Source: Erwinia rhapontici
Lineage (GTDB): Bacteria; Pseudomonadota; Gammaproteobacteria; Enterobacterales; Enterobacteriaceae
Assembly (NCBI RefSeq): GCF_012271765.1
Contig: NZ_VRKO01000015.1
Location: forward strand, 147,512-211,511
Direction of reading: 5' to 3'
Length of the DNA stretch: 64,000 nucleotides
Made by a program: the position numbers and the translations under genes
The notes under the pieces: generated by a model
What the model was told of the DNA's origin: nothing
The model's input: the letters and a program-made list of their open reading frames with translations, nothing else
Database searches by the model: none
Shown here: piece by piece, positions 1 through 7,772 of the stretch
Numbering within the stretch: the first letter of the stretch is position 1
How the letters are laid out: every line of letters begins with the position of its first letter

Positions 1-132
1 AAGTTCGGCAAGTTGTTCCCGTATAACGTGGCGAAGCACAGCGATATCGATACGGTGATCACTGACGCCGGGCTGCTGCTAAACTTTGAAAACGCCCTCG
101 TGCAACAGGGGGTGAGGGTGCTGAAGGCCTGA
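1..132 (+). CDS. DeoR-family transcriptional regulator, C-terminal fragment
   Basis: An open frame enters from the left edge and stops at 130-132, giving 44 residues with no start in view. The stretch KHSDIDTVITDAGL is typical of the C-terminal end of DeoR/GlpR-type sugar-phosphate-sensing repressors, where the last helix follows an ITD motif. It lies in the same orientation as the fructose-6-phosphate aldolase gene downstream, and the gap carries repeated TTTCA/TGAAA motifs of the kind DeoR proteins often bind. The family call rests on a short tail, so the ligand and target are inference. Confidence 0.55.
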   Translation, partial: KFGKLFPYNVAKHSDIDTVITDAGLLLNFENALVQQGVRVLKA

Positions 133-302
133 TAGCGCTTTCATATTCGCGCTGCTTTGTTACGTTATTTCCCGCCTGGTGAAAGGTCACTTTCACCAAT
201 CGCAATACACCACAACCATTAGCACCTAACTAACTGTTTTAAAACTGTTTGTTTTGGTTTTTTATTGTTTTCTTCTGCCTTGATAAGCGTGACGGCGATC
301 AA

Positions 303-362
303 ATTTCATCGGGAATATTTCATTTATCGTACTGCGAAAGCAAAAACAGTTTCATATGAAAC
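303..362. promoter_or_regulatory. Possible DeoR-type operator: repeated TTTCA motifs with a 14-bp palindrome
   Basis: The region upstream of the aldolase start holds TTTCAT at 304-309 and 318-323, GAAA at 336-339 and the perfect palindrome GTTTCATATGAAAC at 349-362. It ends 28 bases before the start codon, where a repressor could block transcription. DeoR-family repressors often bind such repeats, and a DeoR-type tail lies just upstream. Binding is inferred. Confidence 0.4.
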
Positions 363-390
363 TTCTCAGCGTGATCTCCCGGAGGATGTG

Positions 391-1056
391 ATGGAATTCT
401 ATTTAGATACGGCAGAAGTGGCAGTGGTGAAGCGCCTGGCAGCAGTGCTGCCGATAAAGGGTGTGACCACCAATCCCAGTATTGTCGCTCGCAGTAAGCG
501 CCCGCTCAGCAGCGTGTTGCAGGAGCTGGTGACGATTCTGCCTGCCGACAGCACGCTGTTCGCTCAGGTGATTGCGCATGAGGCATCCGCCATGGTGGAT
601 GAGGCGTTACAGTTGCGCGAAATCGTGCCGTCGCTGGTGGTAAAGGTGCCAGTAACCCACCAGGGCCTGACCGCAATTAAATTACTGACGCAGCAGAATA
701 TCCCGACGCTGGGCACGGCAGTATACGGAGCCGGGCAGGGCTTTTACGCGGCGCTGGCCGGGGCCAGCTACATTGCTCCCTATGTTAACCGTATTGATGC
801 GCAGGGCGGCGACGGCATTGCGCTGGTCAGGGAGCTGCAAACCTTGCTGGGCCTCCATTGCCCACAGAGCAAAGTGCTGGCCGCCAGCTTCCGTACGCCG
901 CGCCAGGTGCTGGACTGTATGCTCGCCGGGTGTCAGGCGATCACCGTCGATCCGGATGTGGCGGAACTGTTCCTGCTTGATCCGGCGGTGGACAGCGCAC
1001 TGCAGCGTTTTGACCACGACTGGTCATCGGCCTACGGTAGCCTGACGCTGTCATAA
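391..1056 (+). CDS. fsa: Fructose-6-phosphate aldolase (transaldolase-like)
   Basis: Class I aldolase of the small transaldolase family; it cleaves fructose 6-phosphate to dihydroxyacetone and glyceraldehyde 3-phosphate in the cytosol. The product has 221 residues, the usual family length. The start [10 protein letters not shown], the GVTTNPS phosphate-site motif at 24-30 and the Schiff-base lysine in VVKVPVT at Lys85 are all present, as is [14 protein letters not shown]. The frame is open further upstream, but the ATG at 391 follows GGAGG at 381-385 and matches the family N-terminus. It closely resembles E. coli FsaB/TalC. It sits alone after a DeoR-type regulator tail, which suggests local control by that regulator. 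Confidence 0.9.
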   Translation: MEFYLDTAEVAVVKRLAAVLPIKGVTTNPSIVARSKRPLSSVLQELVTILPADSTLFAQVIAHEASAMVDEALQLREIVPSLVVKVPVTHQGLTAIKLLTQQNIPTLGTAVYGAGQGFYAALAGASYIAPYVNRIDAQGGDGIALVRELQTLLGLHCPQSKVLAASFRTPRQVLDCMLAGCQAITVDPDVAELFLLDPAVDSALQRFDHDWSSAYGSLTLS

Positions 1057-1165
1057 ATGACCTGCTGAAGACACCCGTGCGATGCAGCCTGGTGTGTATT
1101 ACCCGCAGTGGGATGACTTCTACAAAAAACTCGCTGACCGAAACTCAGGGTCAGCCATTACGGAT

Positions 1166-2389
1166 TTATGCTTGTCTTGTTTTATGGGCAGACTTCATCA
1201 GGCGGCGGGCATTCATCCGCACGATAAAACTGCCCGCTCCGGCCAGTGTCAGCAGGGCGACCACGCCCGGCCAGCCCGCCTTTTCCAGCAACAGACTGCC
1301 CAGCGCCGAACCGACCGCCATACCGATAAATACCCCGGTAAACATCAGCGCATTCAGGCGGCTGCGGGCGGCGGGTTCCAGCCCGAAGATCAGCGTCTGA
1401 TGGGAAACCAGCGTCGCCTGCACGCCAAAATCAAAGCCGATAGCCGAGATAACAATCAGCGCCAGCTGGGCGGAAACCGGCAGCAGCGGCAGTAAAAACA
1501 GGGCAGCAAAAGAGAGCGTGGCGAGGGCAGTGCTGAACTGCGTAACCAGCGCCGGGCCGCGGCGGTCGGCCATCATTCCCGCCAGCGGTGCCGCCATTGC
1601 GCCTGCGGCACCCGCCAGGCCAAACGCCCCTGCCGTGGCGCTGCCCAGGCCATAACGGCTGTGCAGCATCACCGCCAGTGTCGACCAGAACGCGCTGAAA
1701 CCGACAGAGAGCAACCCCTGCGCCAGCGTGGCGCGGCGCAGCTCACCGTGGTGCATCCACAGGTGGCGCATTGATGCCAACAGCGCCGGGTAACCCAGCG
1801 AGGTGCTGGGGGCGATATGCGGCAGGCGACGCCACAGCACCAGGGTAATCATCAGCACCAGCAGGGCGGCGAGCACAAACATGACGCGCCAGCCGAAGTA
1901 CTGCGCCACCAGCCCGCTCACCACTCTGGACAGCAAAATGCCAAGCAGCAGCCCGGTCATCACCGTGCCCACCGTTTTACCGCGCTGCGACTCCGGCGAC
2001 AGGCTGGCAGAGGCAGGGACGATGTCCTGTGCCATTGTCGCGGTGATGCCAATCGCCAGGCTGGCGGCCAGCAGCACCATCATATTGCCGGCGGCGGCGC
2101 TGAGCAGCAGGGCCAGCGTCAGCAACATACCTTTGAGAGTGATAATGGTGCGGCGATCGTGGCGATCCCCCAGTGGCGCCAGCAGCAGGATGCCGAGGGC
2201 ATAACCCATTTGCGTCAACGTCGGCACCAGGCCGCTGGTGGTGACGCTGGCATGAAGCTGGCGCGATAAAATTTCCAGCATCGGCTGGCTGTAGTAGATG
2301 GATGCCACGCTAAAGCCAGCGCCGCTGGCCAGCATCAGCACGGTGGGGCCGGAGAGTGGCTGCGGTAAAGAAGCGGTGTGAGTCGACAT
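1166..2389 (-). CDS. MFS transporter (drug/metabolite efflux type)
   Basis: A 407-residue membrane protein with about 12 hydrophobic segments, the length and layout of the major facilitator superfamily. The loop between helices 2 and 3 carries GDRHDRR at 74-80, a clear motif A. A second half-motif, ADRRG, follows helix 8. Such proteins are proton-driven exporters in the inner membrane; the substrate cannot be read from sequence. It is transcribed divergently from a LysR-type regulator 99 bp away, the standard arrangement for a regulator controlling its neighbouring exporter. Arabinose-efflux (AraJ-like) and multidrug subfamilies are both possible. Confidence 0.85.
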   Translation of the reverse strand: MSTHTASLPQPLSGPTVLMLASGAGFSVASIYYSQPMLEILSRQLHASVTTSGLVPTLTQMGYALGILLLAPLGDRHDRRTIITLKGMLLTLALLLSAAAGNMMVLLAASLAIGITATMAQDIVPASASLSPESQRGKTVGTVMTGLLLGILLSRVVSGLVAQYFGWRVMFVLAALLVLMITLVLWRRLPHIAPSTSLGYPALLASMRHLWMHHGELRRATLAQGLLSVGFSAFWSTLAVMLHSRYGLGSATAGAFGLAGAAGAMAAPLAGMMADRRGPALVTQFSTALATLSFAALFLLPLLPVSAQLALIVISAIGFDFGVQATLVSHQTLIFGLEPAARSRLNALMFTGVFIGMAVGSALGSLLLEKAGWPGVVALLTLAGAGSFIVRMNARRLMKSAHKTRQA

Positions 2390-2475
2390 GGTGAACAGCC
2401 TGTGTGTCAGTGAAGTTGGCGCTATTATTATGCGCCAGTGCGTTAGAGGGTAGTCGCCTGCCTGGTAGAACTGTT

Positions 2476-2490
2476 ATACGATGGGCGTAT
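2476..2490. promoter_or_regulatory. LysR-type dyad overlapping the regulator start codon
   Basis: ATACG-N5-CGTAT is a perfect interrupted dyad with the T-N11-A spacing favoured by LysR-type regulators. Its right arm includes the first two bases of the downstream ATG at 2489. No strong ribosome binding site precedes that ATG. Autorepression through this site is an inference. Confidence 0.35.
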
Positions 2491-3427
2491 GAACATATCT
2501 CAATTTCCCGGCGTTGACCGTATAGAACTGATGCAGACTTTTGTGCGCATTGTGGAAGCCGGCAATCTGTCGGCGGCCGCGGCACGTCTGGGGACCAGCC
2601 AGCCCACCGTCAGTCGCCGCCTGCAAACCCTGGAAAAACTGCTGGGGCTGAAGCTATTGCAGCGCACCACGCACGTGATGAAGCTCACGGAAGATGGCGA
2701 ACGCTGTTACGCCCATGCCAGAACGTTGCTGGAAAGCTGGCAGGGCATTGAGGACGATCTGCGCGGCGTAACGGAAGAGCCGCAGGGCGTGCTGCGTGTG
2801 CTGGCCCCGCATGCCTTTGGCCAGGACCAGATGATTGGGCCTTTGCAGCGCTACTTACAACGCTACCCTCAGATGACCGTCGAGTGGATGCTCAGCGATC
2901 GGCACCCGGACTTTATTGCCGAAGGCATTGATTGTGCGGTGCACGTCGGTCCGGTGACGGAACCCTCGGTGGTGGCCCTGCTGGTGGCCGAAGTGCCGCG
3001 CATTGTGATTGGTGCACCGTCGCTGCTGCCTTCGGGGGAGCTGCCCCGGCATCCGCAACAGTTGCAGGATCTGCCCTGGCTGGCGCTCAGCACTTTTTAC
3101 CGTCACAGCGTGTCGCTGACGCAGCTTCCGAGTGGGGAGAACCAGCGTTTTGATATCCGGCCACGTCTGCTGACCGACAGTCTGTATGCGCTGCGCAATG
3201 CCGTACTGGCAGGAATGGGGGTGGGTATTGCATCGTCATGGGTGGTACAGGAGGATATTGCCCGTGGGGACTTGCTGCATCTGGCTCCACAGTGGCAGGC
3301 CGCTGCGTTGCCGGTGTATCTGGTCTATCCGCATGCCCGTTACTATCCGGCACGATTGCGGATGTTTCTGGCGATGATGCGCGAAGCGATGCCGGTCCTG
3401 TCGGGGACGCAGCACCCGGTGCGCTAA
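2489..3427 (+). CDS. LysR-family transcriptional regulator
   Basis: A 312-residue DNA-binding regulator. The winged helix-turn-helix occupies roughly residues 12-70: MQTFVRIVEAGNLSAAAARL followed by TSQPTVSRRLQTLEKLLG, the family signature. The remainder fits the periplasmic-binding-like effector domain. It belongs to the MQTFVRIVEAG subgroup, usually encoded beside a transporter or oxidoreductase. It is divergent from the MFS gene at 1166-2389, so it probably regulates that gene and itself. The ligand is unknown. The start is the first ATG in frame; a start at residue 15 would trim the helix-turn-helix lead-in. Confidence 0.88.
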   Translation: MNISQFPGVDRIELMQTFVRIVEAGNLSAAAARLGTSQPTVSRRLQTLEKLLGLKLLQRTTHVMKLTEDGERCYAHARTLLESWQGIEDDLRGVTEEPQGVLRVLAPHAFGQDQMIGPLQRYLQRYPQMTVEWMLSDRHPDFIAEGIDCAVHVGPVTEPSVVALLVAEVPRIVIGAPSLLPSGELPRHPQQLQDLPWLALSTFYRHSVSLTQLPSGENQRFDIRPRLLTDSLYALRNAVLAGMGVGIASSWVVQEDIARGDLLHLAPQWQAAALPVYLVYPHARYYPARLRMFLAMMREAMPVLSGTQHPVR

Positions 3428-3459
3428 ATAAAAAAGGCACTCCCGCCAGGAGAGTGCCT
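3425..3459 (-). terminator. Rho-independent terminator of the TonB receptor gene
   Basis: An 8-bp stem (AGGCACTC 3435-3442 with GAGTGCCT 3452-3459) is followed on the minus strand by a T-rich run at 3434-3425. It lies between two convergent genes and overlaps the end of the LysR gene. Confidence 0.75.
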
Positions 3460-3472
3460 GTAGAGCGCGGGA

Positions 3473-5593
3473 TCAGAAGCTGTAGCTGACGCCTGCCTGC
3501 CAGGTACGGTCACGACCGATCCAGCAGTTGTTGGTGTCGTAGCAGGTGAAGGTCTCTTTGTTGGTCAGGTTCTGCGCGCTGGCTTTCAGCGTCACCCCGG
3601 CCAGCTGCGGAGACACCGCCGCCATATTGTAAGACACGGCCATATCCCACAGCGTGGTGCCGCCCAGTTTCCCCTGATCGTTCGCCAGTGAAATTTCCAT
3701 TGGGCCGACATAACGCGCCCCGGCACCGACGGTCAGGCCGCGTACTGCACCGCTGTCGACGGTGTAGTCACCCCACAGGTTGAAGGTGTTCTCCGCCACC
3801 TGAGTCGGGCGTTTACCCTGATACTTATCATCTTCCGTATTCAGCGCGTGGGTGTAGGCGTAGTTGGCGATGATATTAATATTCTCGGTCGGACGACTGA
3901 TCACCGACAGCTCTGCGCCTTTTGACTCCACTTCCCCGGTCTGGCGATAGACTGCTGGCACGTTGGAATTCGACGTCAGCACATTTTTCTGGCGAATATT
4001 AAATACCGAGGCGGTCACCGTGGTGGCGTAATCGGCCAGCAGGTATTTCACCCCGCCTTCCAGCTGACGGCTGGTGGTCGGTTTGGCGGTGGTCAGGTTG
4101 CCCGTGGGTGAAACCGGTTTGAAGCCTTCGGAATAGCTGATAAACGGCGCAATGCCGTTATCAAAGGTGTAGAGCGCGCCGAGGCGTTTGGTCAGGCGGT
4201 GCTGATCAACCCAGGTTTTGGTGTTATTGGCAAAATAATCGGTATTGGTTGAGCGGTAGTCGTCGTAACGCAGTCCGGCGATCAGGCTCAGGTTGCCGTA
4301 TTCGACCTGATCCTGGAAGTAGTAGCCGGTTTGATTAAAACTCAGGCGGTTAAGCTGCGCGGTGTTCAGGCCCAGCGCCGACTCATTGACCTGATTGTAA
4401 TCCGGGTTGCTGATATCAATACCCGGTGAGGCGGCAGAAGCATATTTATAGTGGAAGTGGGAATCCATGCGCTGATAGTCCACACCCGCCAGCAGGTGGT
4501 GTTTCCAGTCGCCCAGATCCCACTGCTTCGTCACCTGGTTGTCGATGTTGAAACTTTTCAGATCTTCATCAGTGGTATAGGCAAAACGACCCAGTTGCGT
4601 GTTGCTGACCGCTGGATCGGTGATGCCGGTCGCGTAGATGCTTTGCTGATGCGTGTCGACGTCAAAGTAGCGTGCCTTCTGGGCGACGGCCCAGCCGTTA
4701 TCGAACTCATGTTCAAAGCTGTAACCCAGCATCCACTGGCGCTGTTTAAAGCCGCTCCAGCGATCGCCCGCGTAGGCGCGGTGTGAGGAATCTAAGGCTT
4801 TCAGCGCGGCCAGCGGCATTGTATCCGACGGCGTCAGGCTGGGGATATCCTGGTACTGCGCATCAAATGTCAGGCGGGTTTTGTCCGAGGGTTGCCATGT
4901 CAGGGACGGTGCCACCAGATAGTTTTCGGATTTGGTGGTGCGCGGCTGGTCATCGCCGGCGCTGGCTTTACCGATAAAGCGGTAGCTCCAGTCGCTGTCG
5001 GCAATCGCCCCGGTGCTGTCGATATAGCCTTCGCGCAGTTTCCGGCTGCCGCTGTTAAAGCCGACCTCGGTTTTCTGTTCTTTCTGCGGTTTCTTGCTCT
5101 GAATATTCACCAGACCGCCCGGTGAACCGTTGCCGTACAGCACCGAGGCCGGGCCTTTCAGGATATCAACATGGTCGATAAGAATTGGGTCGATATTGGC
5201 TTTGGTATTTCCGGTGACGTTATACGGTAGCTGCAGCCCGTCGTAGAACGAGTTATCTACCGCAAAACCACGAATTTTATATTCGCTCATATACGAGGTG
5301 GCACCACGGGTTTCTGTGGAGACGCCCGGCGCATAGCGCAGAATTTCATTCAGTGAGTTGGCGTGGCGTGCGGCAATCTCTTTGCTGCCCACGGTGTTAA
5401 TCACCTGCGGCGTTTTACTTTCCGGCACCGCCGATTTGGTGGCGCTGTTGGTGTAAGCGGGCAATGACGCTGCACCGGAATCCGACGCGCTAACCACCAG
5501 GGTTTTTTCGTCAGGGGGGGTGGCGGCGTGAGCGAAGGTGGCGCAGGTGCTGGCAATCAGCACAGAGAGCAGGCAGGGCTTGGTGTTAAACAT
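3473..5593 (-). CDS. TonB-dependent ferric-siderophore receptor
   Basis: An outer-membrane receptor of 706 residues with a signal peptide (MFNTKPCLLS to FAHA), a plug domain (about 50-160) and a 22-strand barrel ending in aromatic F (GVSYSF). The plug carries IRGFAVDNSFYDG and LKGPASVLYGNGSPGG, typical of the siderophore-receptor subfamily. The two cysteines near the C-terminus (CYDTNNCW) recall ferric-hydroxamate receptors such as FhuA, so a hydroxamate ligand is likely but unproven. An in-frame ATG at 5632 would overlap the Fur box; the ATG at 5593 gives a proper signal peptide. No siderophore synthesis or ABC uptake genes are adjacent, so it is a stand-alone receptor, probably for a foreign siderophore. 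Confidence 0.9.
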   Translation of the reverse strand: MFNTKPCLLSVLIASTCATFAHAATPPDEKTLVVSASDSGAASLPAYTNSATKSAVPESKTPQVINTVGSKEIAARHANSLNEILRYAPGVSTETRGATSYMSEYKIRGFAVDNSFYDGLQLPYNVTGNTKANIDPILIDHVDILKGPASVLYGNGSPGGLVNIQSKKPQKEQKTEVGFNSGSRKLREGYIDSTGAIADSDWSYRFIGKASAGDDQPRTTKSENYLVAPSLTWQPSDKTRLTFDAQYQDIPSLTPSDTMPLAALKALDSSHRAYAGDRWSGFKQRQWMLGYSFEHEFDNGWAVAQKARYFDVDTHQQSIYATGITDPAVSNTQLGRFAYTTDEDLKSFNIDNQVTKQWDLGDWKHHLLAGVDYQRMDSHFHYKYASAASPGIDISNPDYNQVNESALGLNTAQLNRLSFNQTGYYFQDQVEYGNLSLIAGLRYDDYRSTNTDYFANNTKTWVDQHRLTKRLGALYTFDNGIAPFISYSEGFKPVSPTGNLTTAKPTTSRQLEGGVKYLLADYATTVTASVFNIRQKNVLTSNSNVPAVYRQTGEVESKGAELSVISRPTENINIIANYAYTHALNTEDDKYQGKRPTQVAENTFNLWGDYTVDSGAVRGLTVGAGARYVGPMEISLANDQGKLGGTTLWDMAVSYNMAAVSPQLAGVTLKASAQNLTNKETFTCYDTNNCWIGRDRTWQAGVSYSF

Positions 5594-5621
5594 AGATTCA
5601 GATGCCAATGAGAATGTTAAA

Positions 5622-5640
5622 GATAACGACAATTATTATC
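5622..5640 (-). promoter_or_regulatory. Fur box upstream of the TonB receptor
   Basis: The minus-strand 19-mer GATAATAATTGTCGTTATC matches the Fur consensus GATAATGATAATCATTATC at 15 of 19 positions. It lies 28 bp upstream of the chosen receptor start, where Fur-Fe(II) would block transcription under iron-replete conditions. Confidence 0.75.
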
Positions 5641-6108
5641 ATTGGTAGTGACTATGCAATAACTTCCGAAAAATTAAATTTTTATCGTGAAATAACACCT
5701 ACAAGCCGTAGTGTTTTTATGTGCAGATCTTCACGGCAATATAAAAATTTGTCTTTAGTTAGAACGTTACCTGCCTGTTACGTGCTTGAGGTGATGATAC
5801 GCCTGGAATCTGTGGTTTTTAGGGGTGATTATATATTTAACAAGTAGTTAAATATGGCGCGAAAGCGCATTCAGACTCTGTGGTGATATTATGACAAGAA
5901 AGTTATGAAGCAGAAAAATAGTAGAATATTTAAAGTAAAGCGGGCATTAAGAGGGAGAGAATGTCCATAGAGGAAAATAAAAAAAGCAGCTATCACGATG
6001 ATAGCTGCCTCGCTGAGCGCGTTGCGATTCATCAGCAGGCGATCGTGTCAGCGCATCATAAGAGTGGTATCTTTTCCCCCTTCTTTTTTGCTCCTTCAAG
6101 GTCAGTGG
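5641..6108. other. AT-rich intergenic region, no gene recognised
   Basis: About 470 bp between the Fur box and the secreted-protein gene. It is markedly more AT-rich than its surroundings. Short open frames across it lack ribosome binding sites and show low-complexity composition. I see no RNA gene or repeat in it; it probably holds the divergent promoters. Confidence 0.5.
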
Positions 6109-6966
6109 ATGATTAAGCATCGTTATGCGGGTTGTTTTTTGTTCTCTCTTTTAATTTCTGGAATAAGTCATGCCGGGGTGATGATTACCTCTCCTGAAGG
6201 GGGCGTATTAACCTTTTCTCAGGCGAAAAAAGGGGAGCATTACGATGCCAACACATGGGGGAAAATCGTCTTCTCTACTAAAAATATGCAGGCAGACCTC
6301 AGCCAGGAGGACCGTTATTACACTGAAGACGGTTCTTCCCAGGTGTCCCCCTCCGGGCGTTATCTGATCGTCAACAGCATCTCTGGTGGGGAGTTGTGGC
6401 AGGAAGATGGTACGGTGACCTGGAGCGACCGCGCCTATTGCAGTGTGGTTGATATGAAGAATGGCTGCATCACCAGTGACTGGAGCGGTGAGGCGTGTGG
6501 TTACACGTGGGTCGGCGGCAAAGATATCCTCGCCAGTTCAGAAAAACCCAACGCAGACACGTTTAACTTTACCGCAATGCGCCCTAAGCTGCGTGAGTCG
6601 AAAGGGGATTTCGCCCTGATGGGAAATGCCCGGGTAATGAATATTATGCGTTGTGACGTGCCGGGGAAAGGTAATATTAATGACTACCAGCAACTGGCTA
6701 CATTAAATAAATTATCGGCAAAGGCCGTTCGCAGCCAGATAGCCCATTACGTAAATAGCCTGACGGTGGCCGCATCGATAGAGTCCAAAGCCTTATTATT
6801 CACCCGTGCAGATGAACACAGTCAAACTAAGGCCTATTTGGTGGCGGGGGACGAAATAAAGATCATACAACGTTCACCTGATAATCAATGGGTGAATGTG
6901 GGTTACATCAATGCAAAAGGCTCTCCCCTTGTTGCCTGGATCAAGGCAGATACGCTAATAAAGTGA
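6109..6966 (+). CDS. Secreted hypothetical protein with a C-terminal SH3-like region
   Basis: Function not recognised. The ATG at 6109 gives 285 residues with a clear signal peptide (MIKHRYAGCFLFSLLISGIS, cleavage near SHAG), so the product is exported; a longer frame from 5998 has no such signal. The central part is rich in W, Y and G with several cysteines (YCSV, NGCITSDWSGEACGYTW, MRCDVPG), suggesting disulfides in the periplasm. The last 60 residues (from about ALLFTR to WIKADTLIK) read like a bacterial SH3 domain. It is followed after 31 bp by a small membrane protein, probably in one transcript. Confidence 0.6.
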   Translation: MIKHRYAGCFLFSLLISGISHAGVMITSPEGGVLTFSQAKKGEHYDANTWGKIVFSTKNMQADLSQEDRYYTEDGSSQVSPSGRYLIVNSISGGELWQEDGTVTWSDRAYCSVVDMKNGCITSDWSGEACGYTWVGGKDILASSEKPNADTFNFTAMRPKLRESKGDFALMGNARVMNIMRCDVPGKGNINDYQQLATLNKLSAKAVRSQIAHYVNSLTVAASIESKALLFTRADEHSQTKAYLVAGDEIKIIQRSPDNQWVNVGYINAKGSPLVAWIKADTLIK

Positions 6967-6997
6967 AGGTAAATGGTTCCAAAGGAGGAGAGTAACA

Positions 6998-7339
6998 ATG
7001 TTACCCAGTAAGAAAGCCGTTAAAGAGAACGATGCCCGGTGGAGGGAGAAACTGAAACGTCGGGATAACCTGGCCGCCATCTTCTTCTTTGTTATCCCAT
7101 TATGTTTATTTTTGACTGGCGGGCGCGATCTGGCCCGGCTGACGCCATTCTTGTGGCTGCTTTACTGTATTGCCTATCTCATCGTCTTTCGACGCTCATT
7201 ACGGTTTTTTTCGACTGACGAGCTGCGTTTGATCGCAAGACACGGCAACAATCATCCTTTTTACGCGCTGTGCTGGATAATGGTGATAGGTGTCGGCCTG
7301 ATGCTTATTGTGGCTATCGTGCAATTCCTCACTGCCTGA
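6998..7339 (+). CDS. Small inner-membrane protein, hypothetical
   Basis: Function not recognised. A 113-residue protein with a charged N-terminus (KKAVKENDARWREKLKRRD) and three predicted membrane spans: about 25-42 (AAIFFFVIPLCLFL), 48-65 (LTPFLWLLYCIAYLIVF) and 88-110 (ALCWIMVIGVGLMLIVAIV). The ATG follows a strong AAAGGAGG site at 6981-6988. It lies directly after the secreted-protein gene and before the VasL-type gene. A membrane partner or immunity role for the upstream product is conceivable but has no direct support. Confidence 0.65.
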   Translation: MLPSKKAVKENDARWREKLKRRDNLAAIFFFVIPLCLFLTGGRDLARLTPFLWLLYCIAYLIVFRRSLRFFSTDELRLIARHGNNHPFYALCWIMVIGVGLMLIVAIVQFLTA

Positions 7340-7772
7340 TCTTGCAACGTCTCATATCTGTTCCTCCTGCCGTTAATCTCTCTGTTTAACACAGCCAAAA
7401 GGGCACTCATGCCCCAGGTTTTGGTGCTGATCCGTCATCTTATGACACAATATCTTGATATTAAAACCCTGTTATGAATAATCGATGGGGTATTTTTTGG
7501 GATATTTAATGGAATGATAGGATTTAACTTATAAAAGGAGTTTTCGTGAGCCTGTTTCCCAGAACACTGTCAGAATATGTAGCGATGACTATTTGCTTAG
7601 TAAGGGTTTCCGATTGTATATCAATAAGTGGTTCAAAAAATATTATTATTTTTGAGGAAGGAAGTGCATGCAGTTATTGTGGTGCGCTTGTCTGATTGTT
7701 CTTATTTAACACGATAATTTTTTTGAACTTTCTTAAATAGATAAATACATTTTCTCAACTCAGAAGCCCACT
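7340..7772. other. AT-rich intergenic stretch with one candidate small ORF
   Basis: The 433 bp between the small membrane protein and the VasL-type gene are AT-rich. Apart from the 49-codon frame listed separately, I see no gene, tRNA or clear terminator. The region probably contains the promoter of the VasL-type gene. Confidence 0.5.
7546..7695 (+). CDS. Candidate 49-residue small ORF, unknown
   Basis: A GTG at 7546 follows AAAAGGAG at 7533-7540 with ideal spacing and opens 49 codons (starts MSLFPRTLSEYVAMTICLV, ends CSYCGALV). It has four cysteines, including a C-x2-C pair near the end. The protein resembles nothing I know. It could be a real small protein, a remnant of a larger gene, or chance. 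Confidence 0.3.
   Translation: MSLFPRTLSEYVAMTICLVRVSDCISISGSKNIIIFEEGSACSYCGALV

Noticed and set aside
5602..5847. 81-codon plus-strand frame in the AT-rich gap
   Set aside because: It overlaps the Fur box, has low-complexity composition and no ribosome site.
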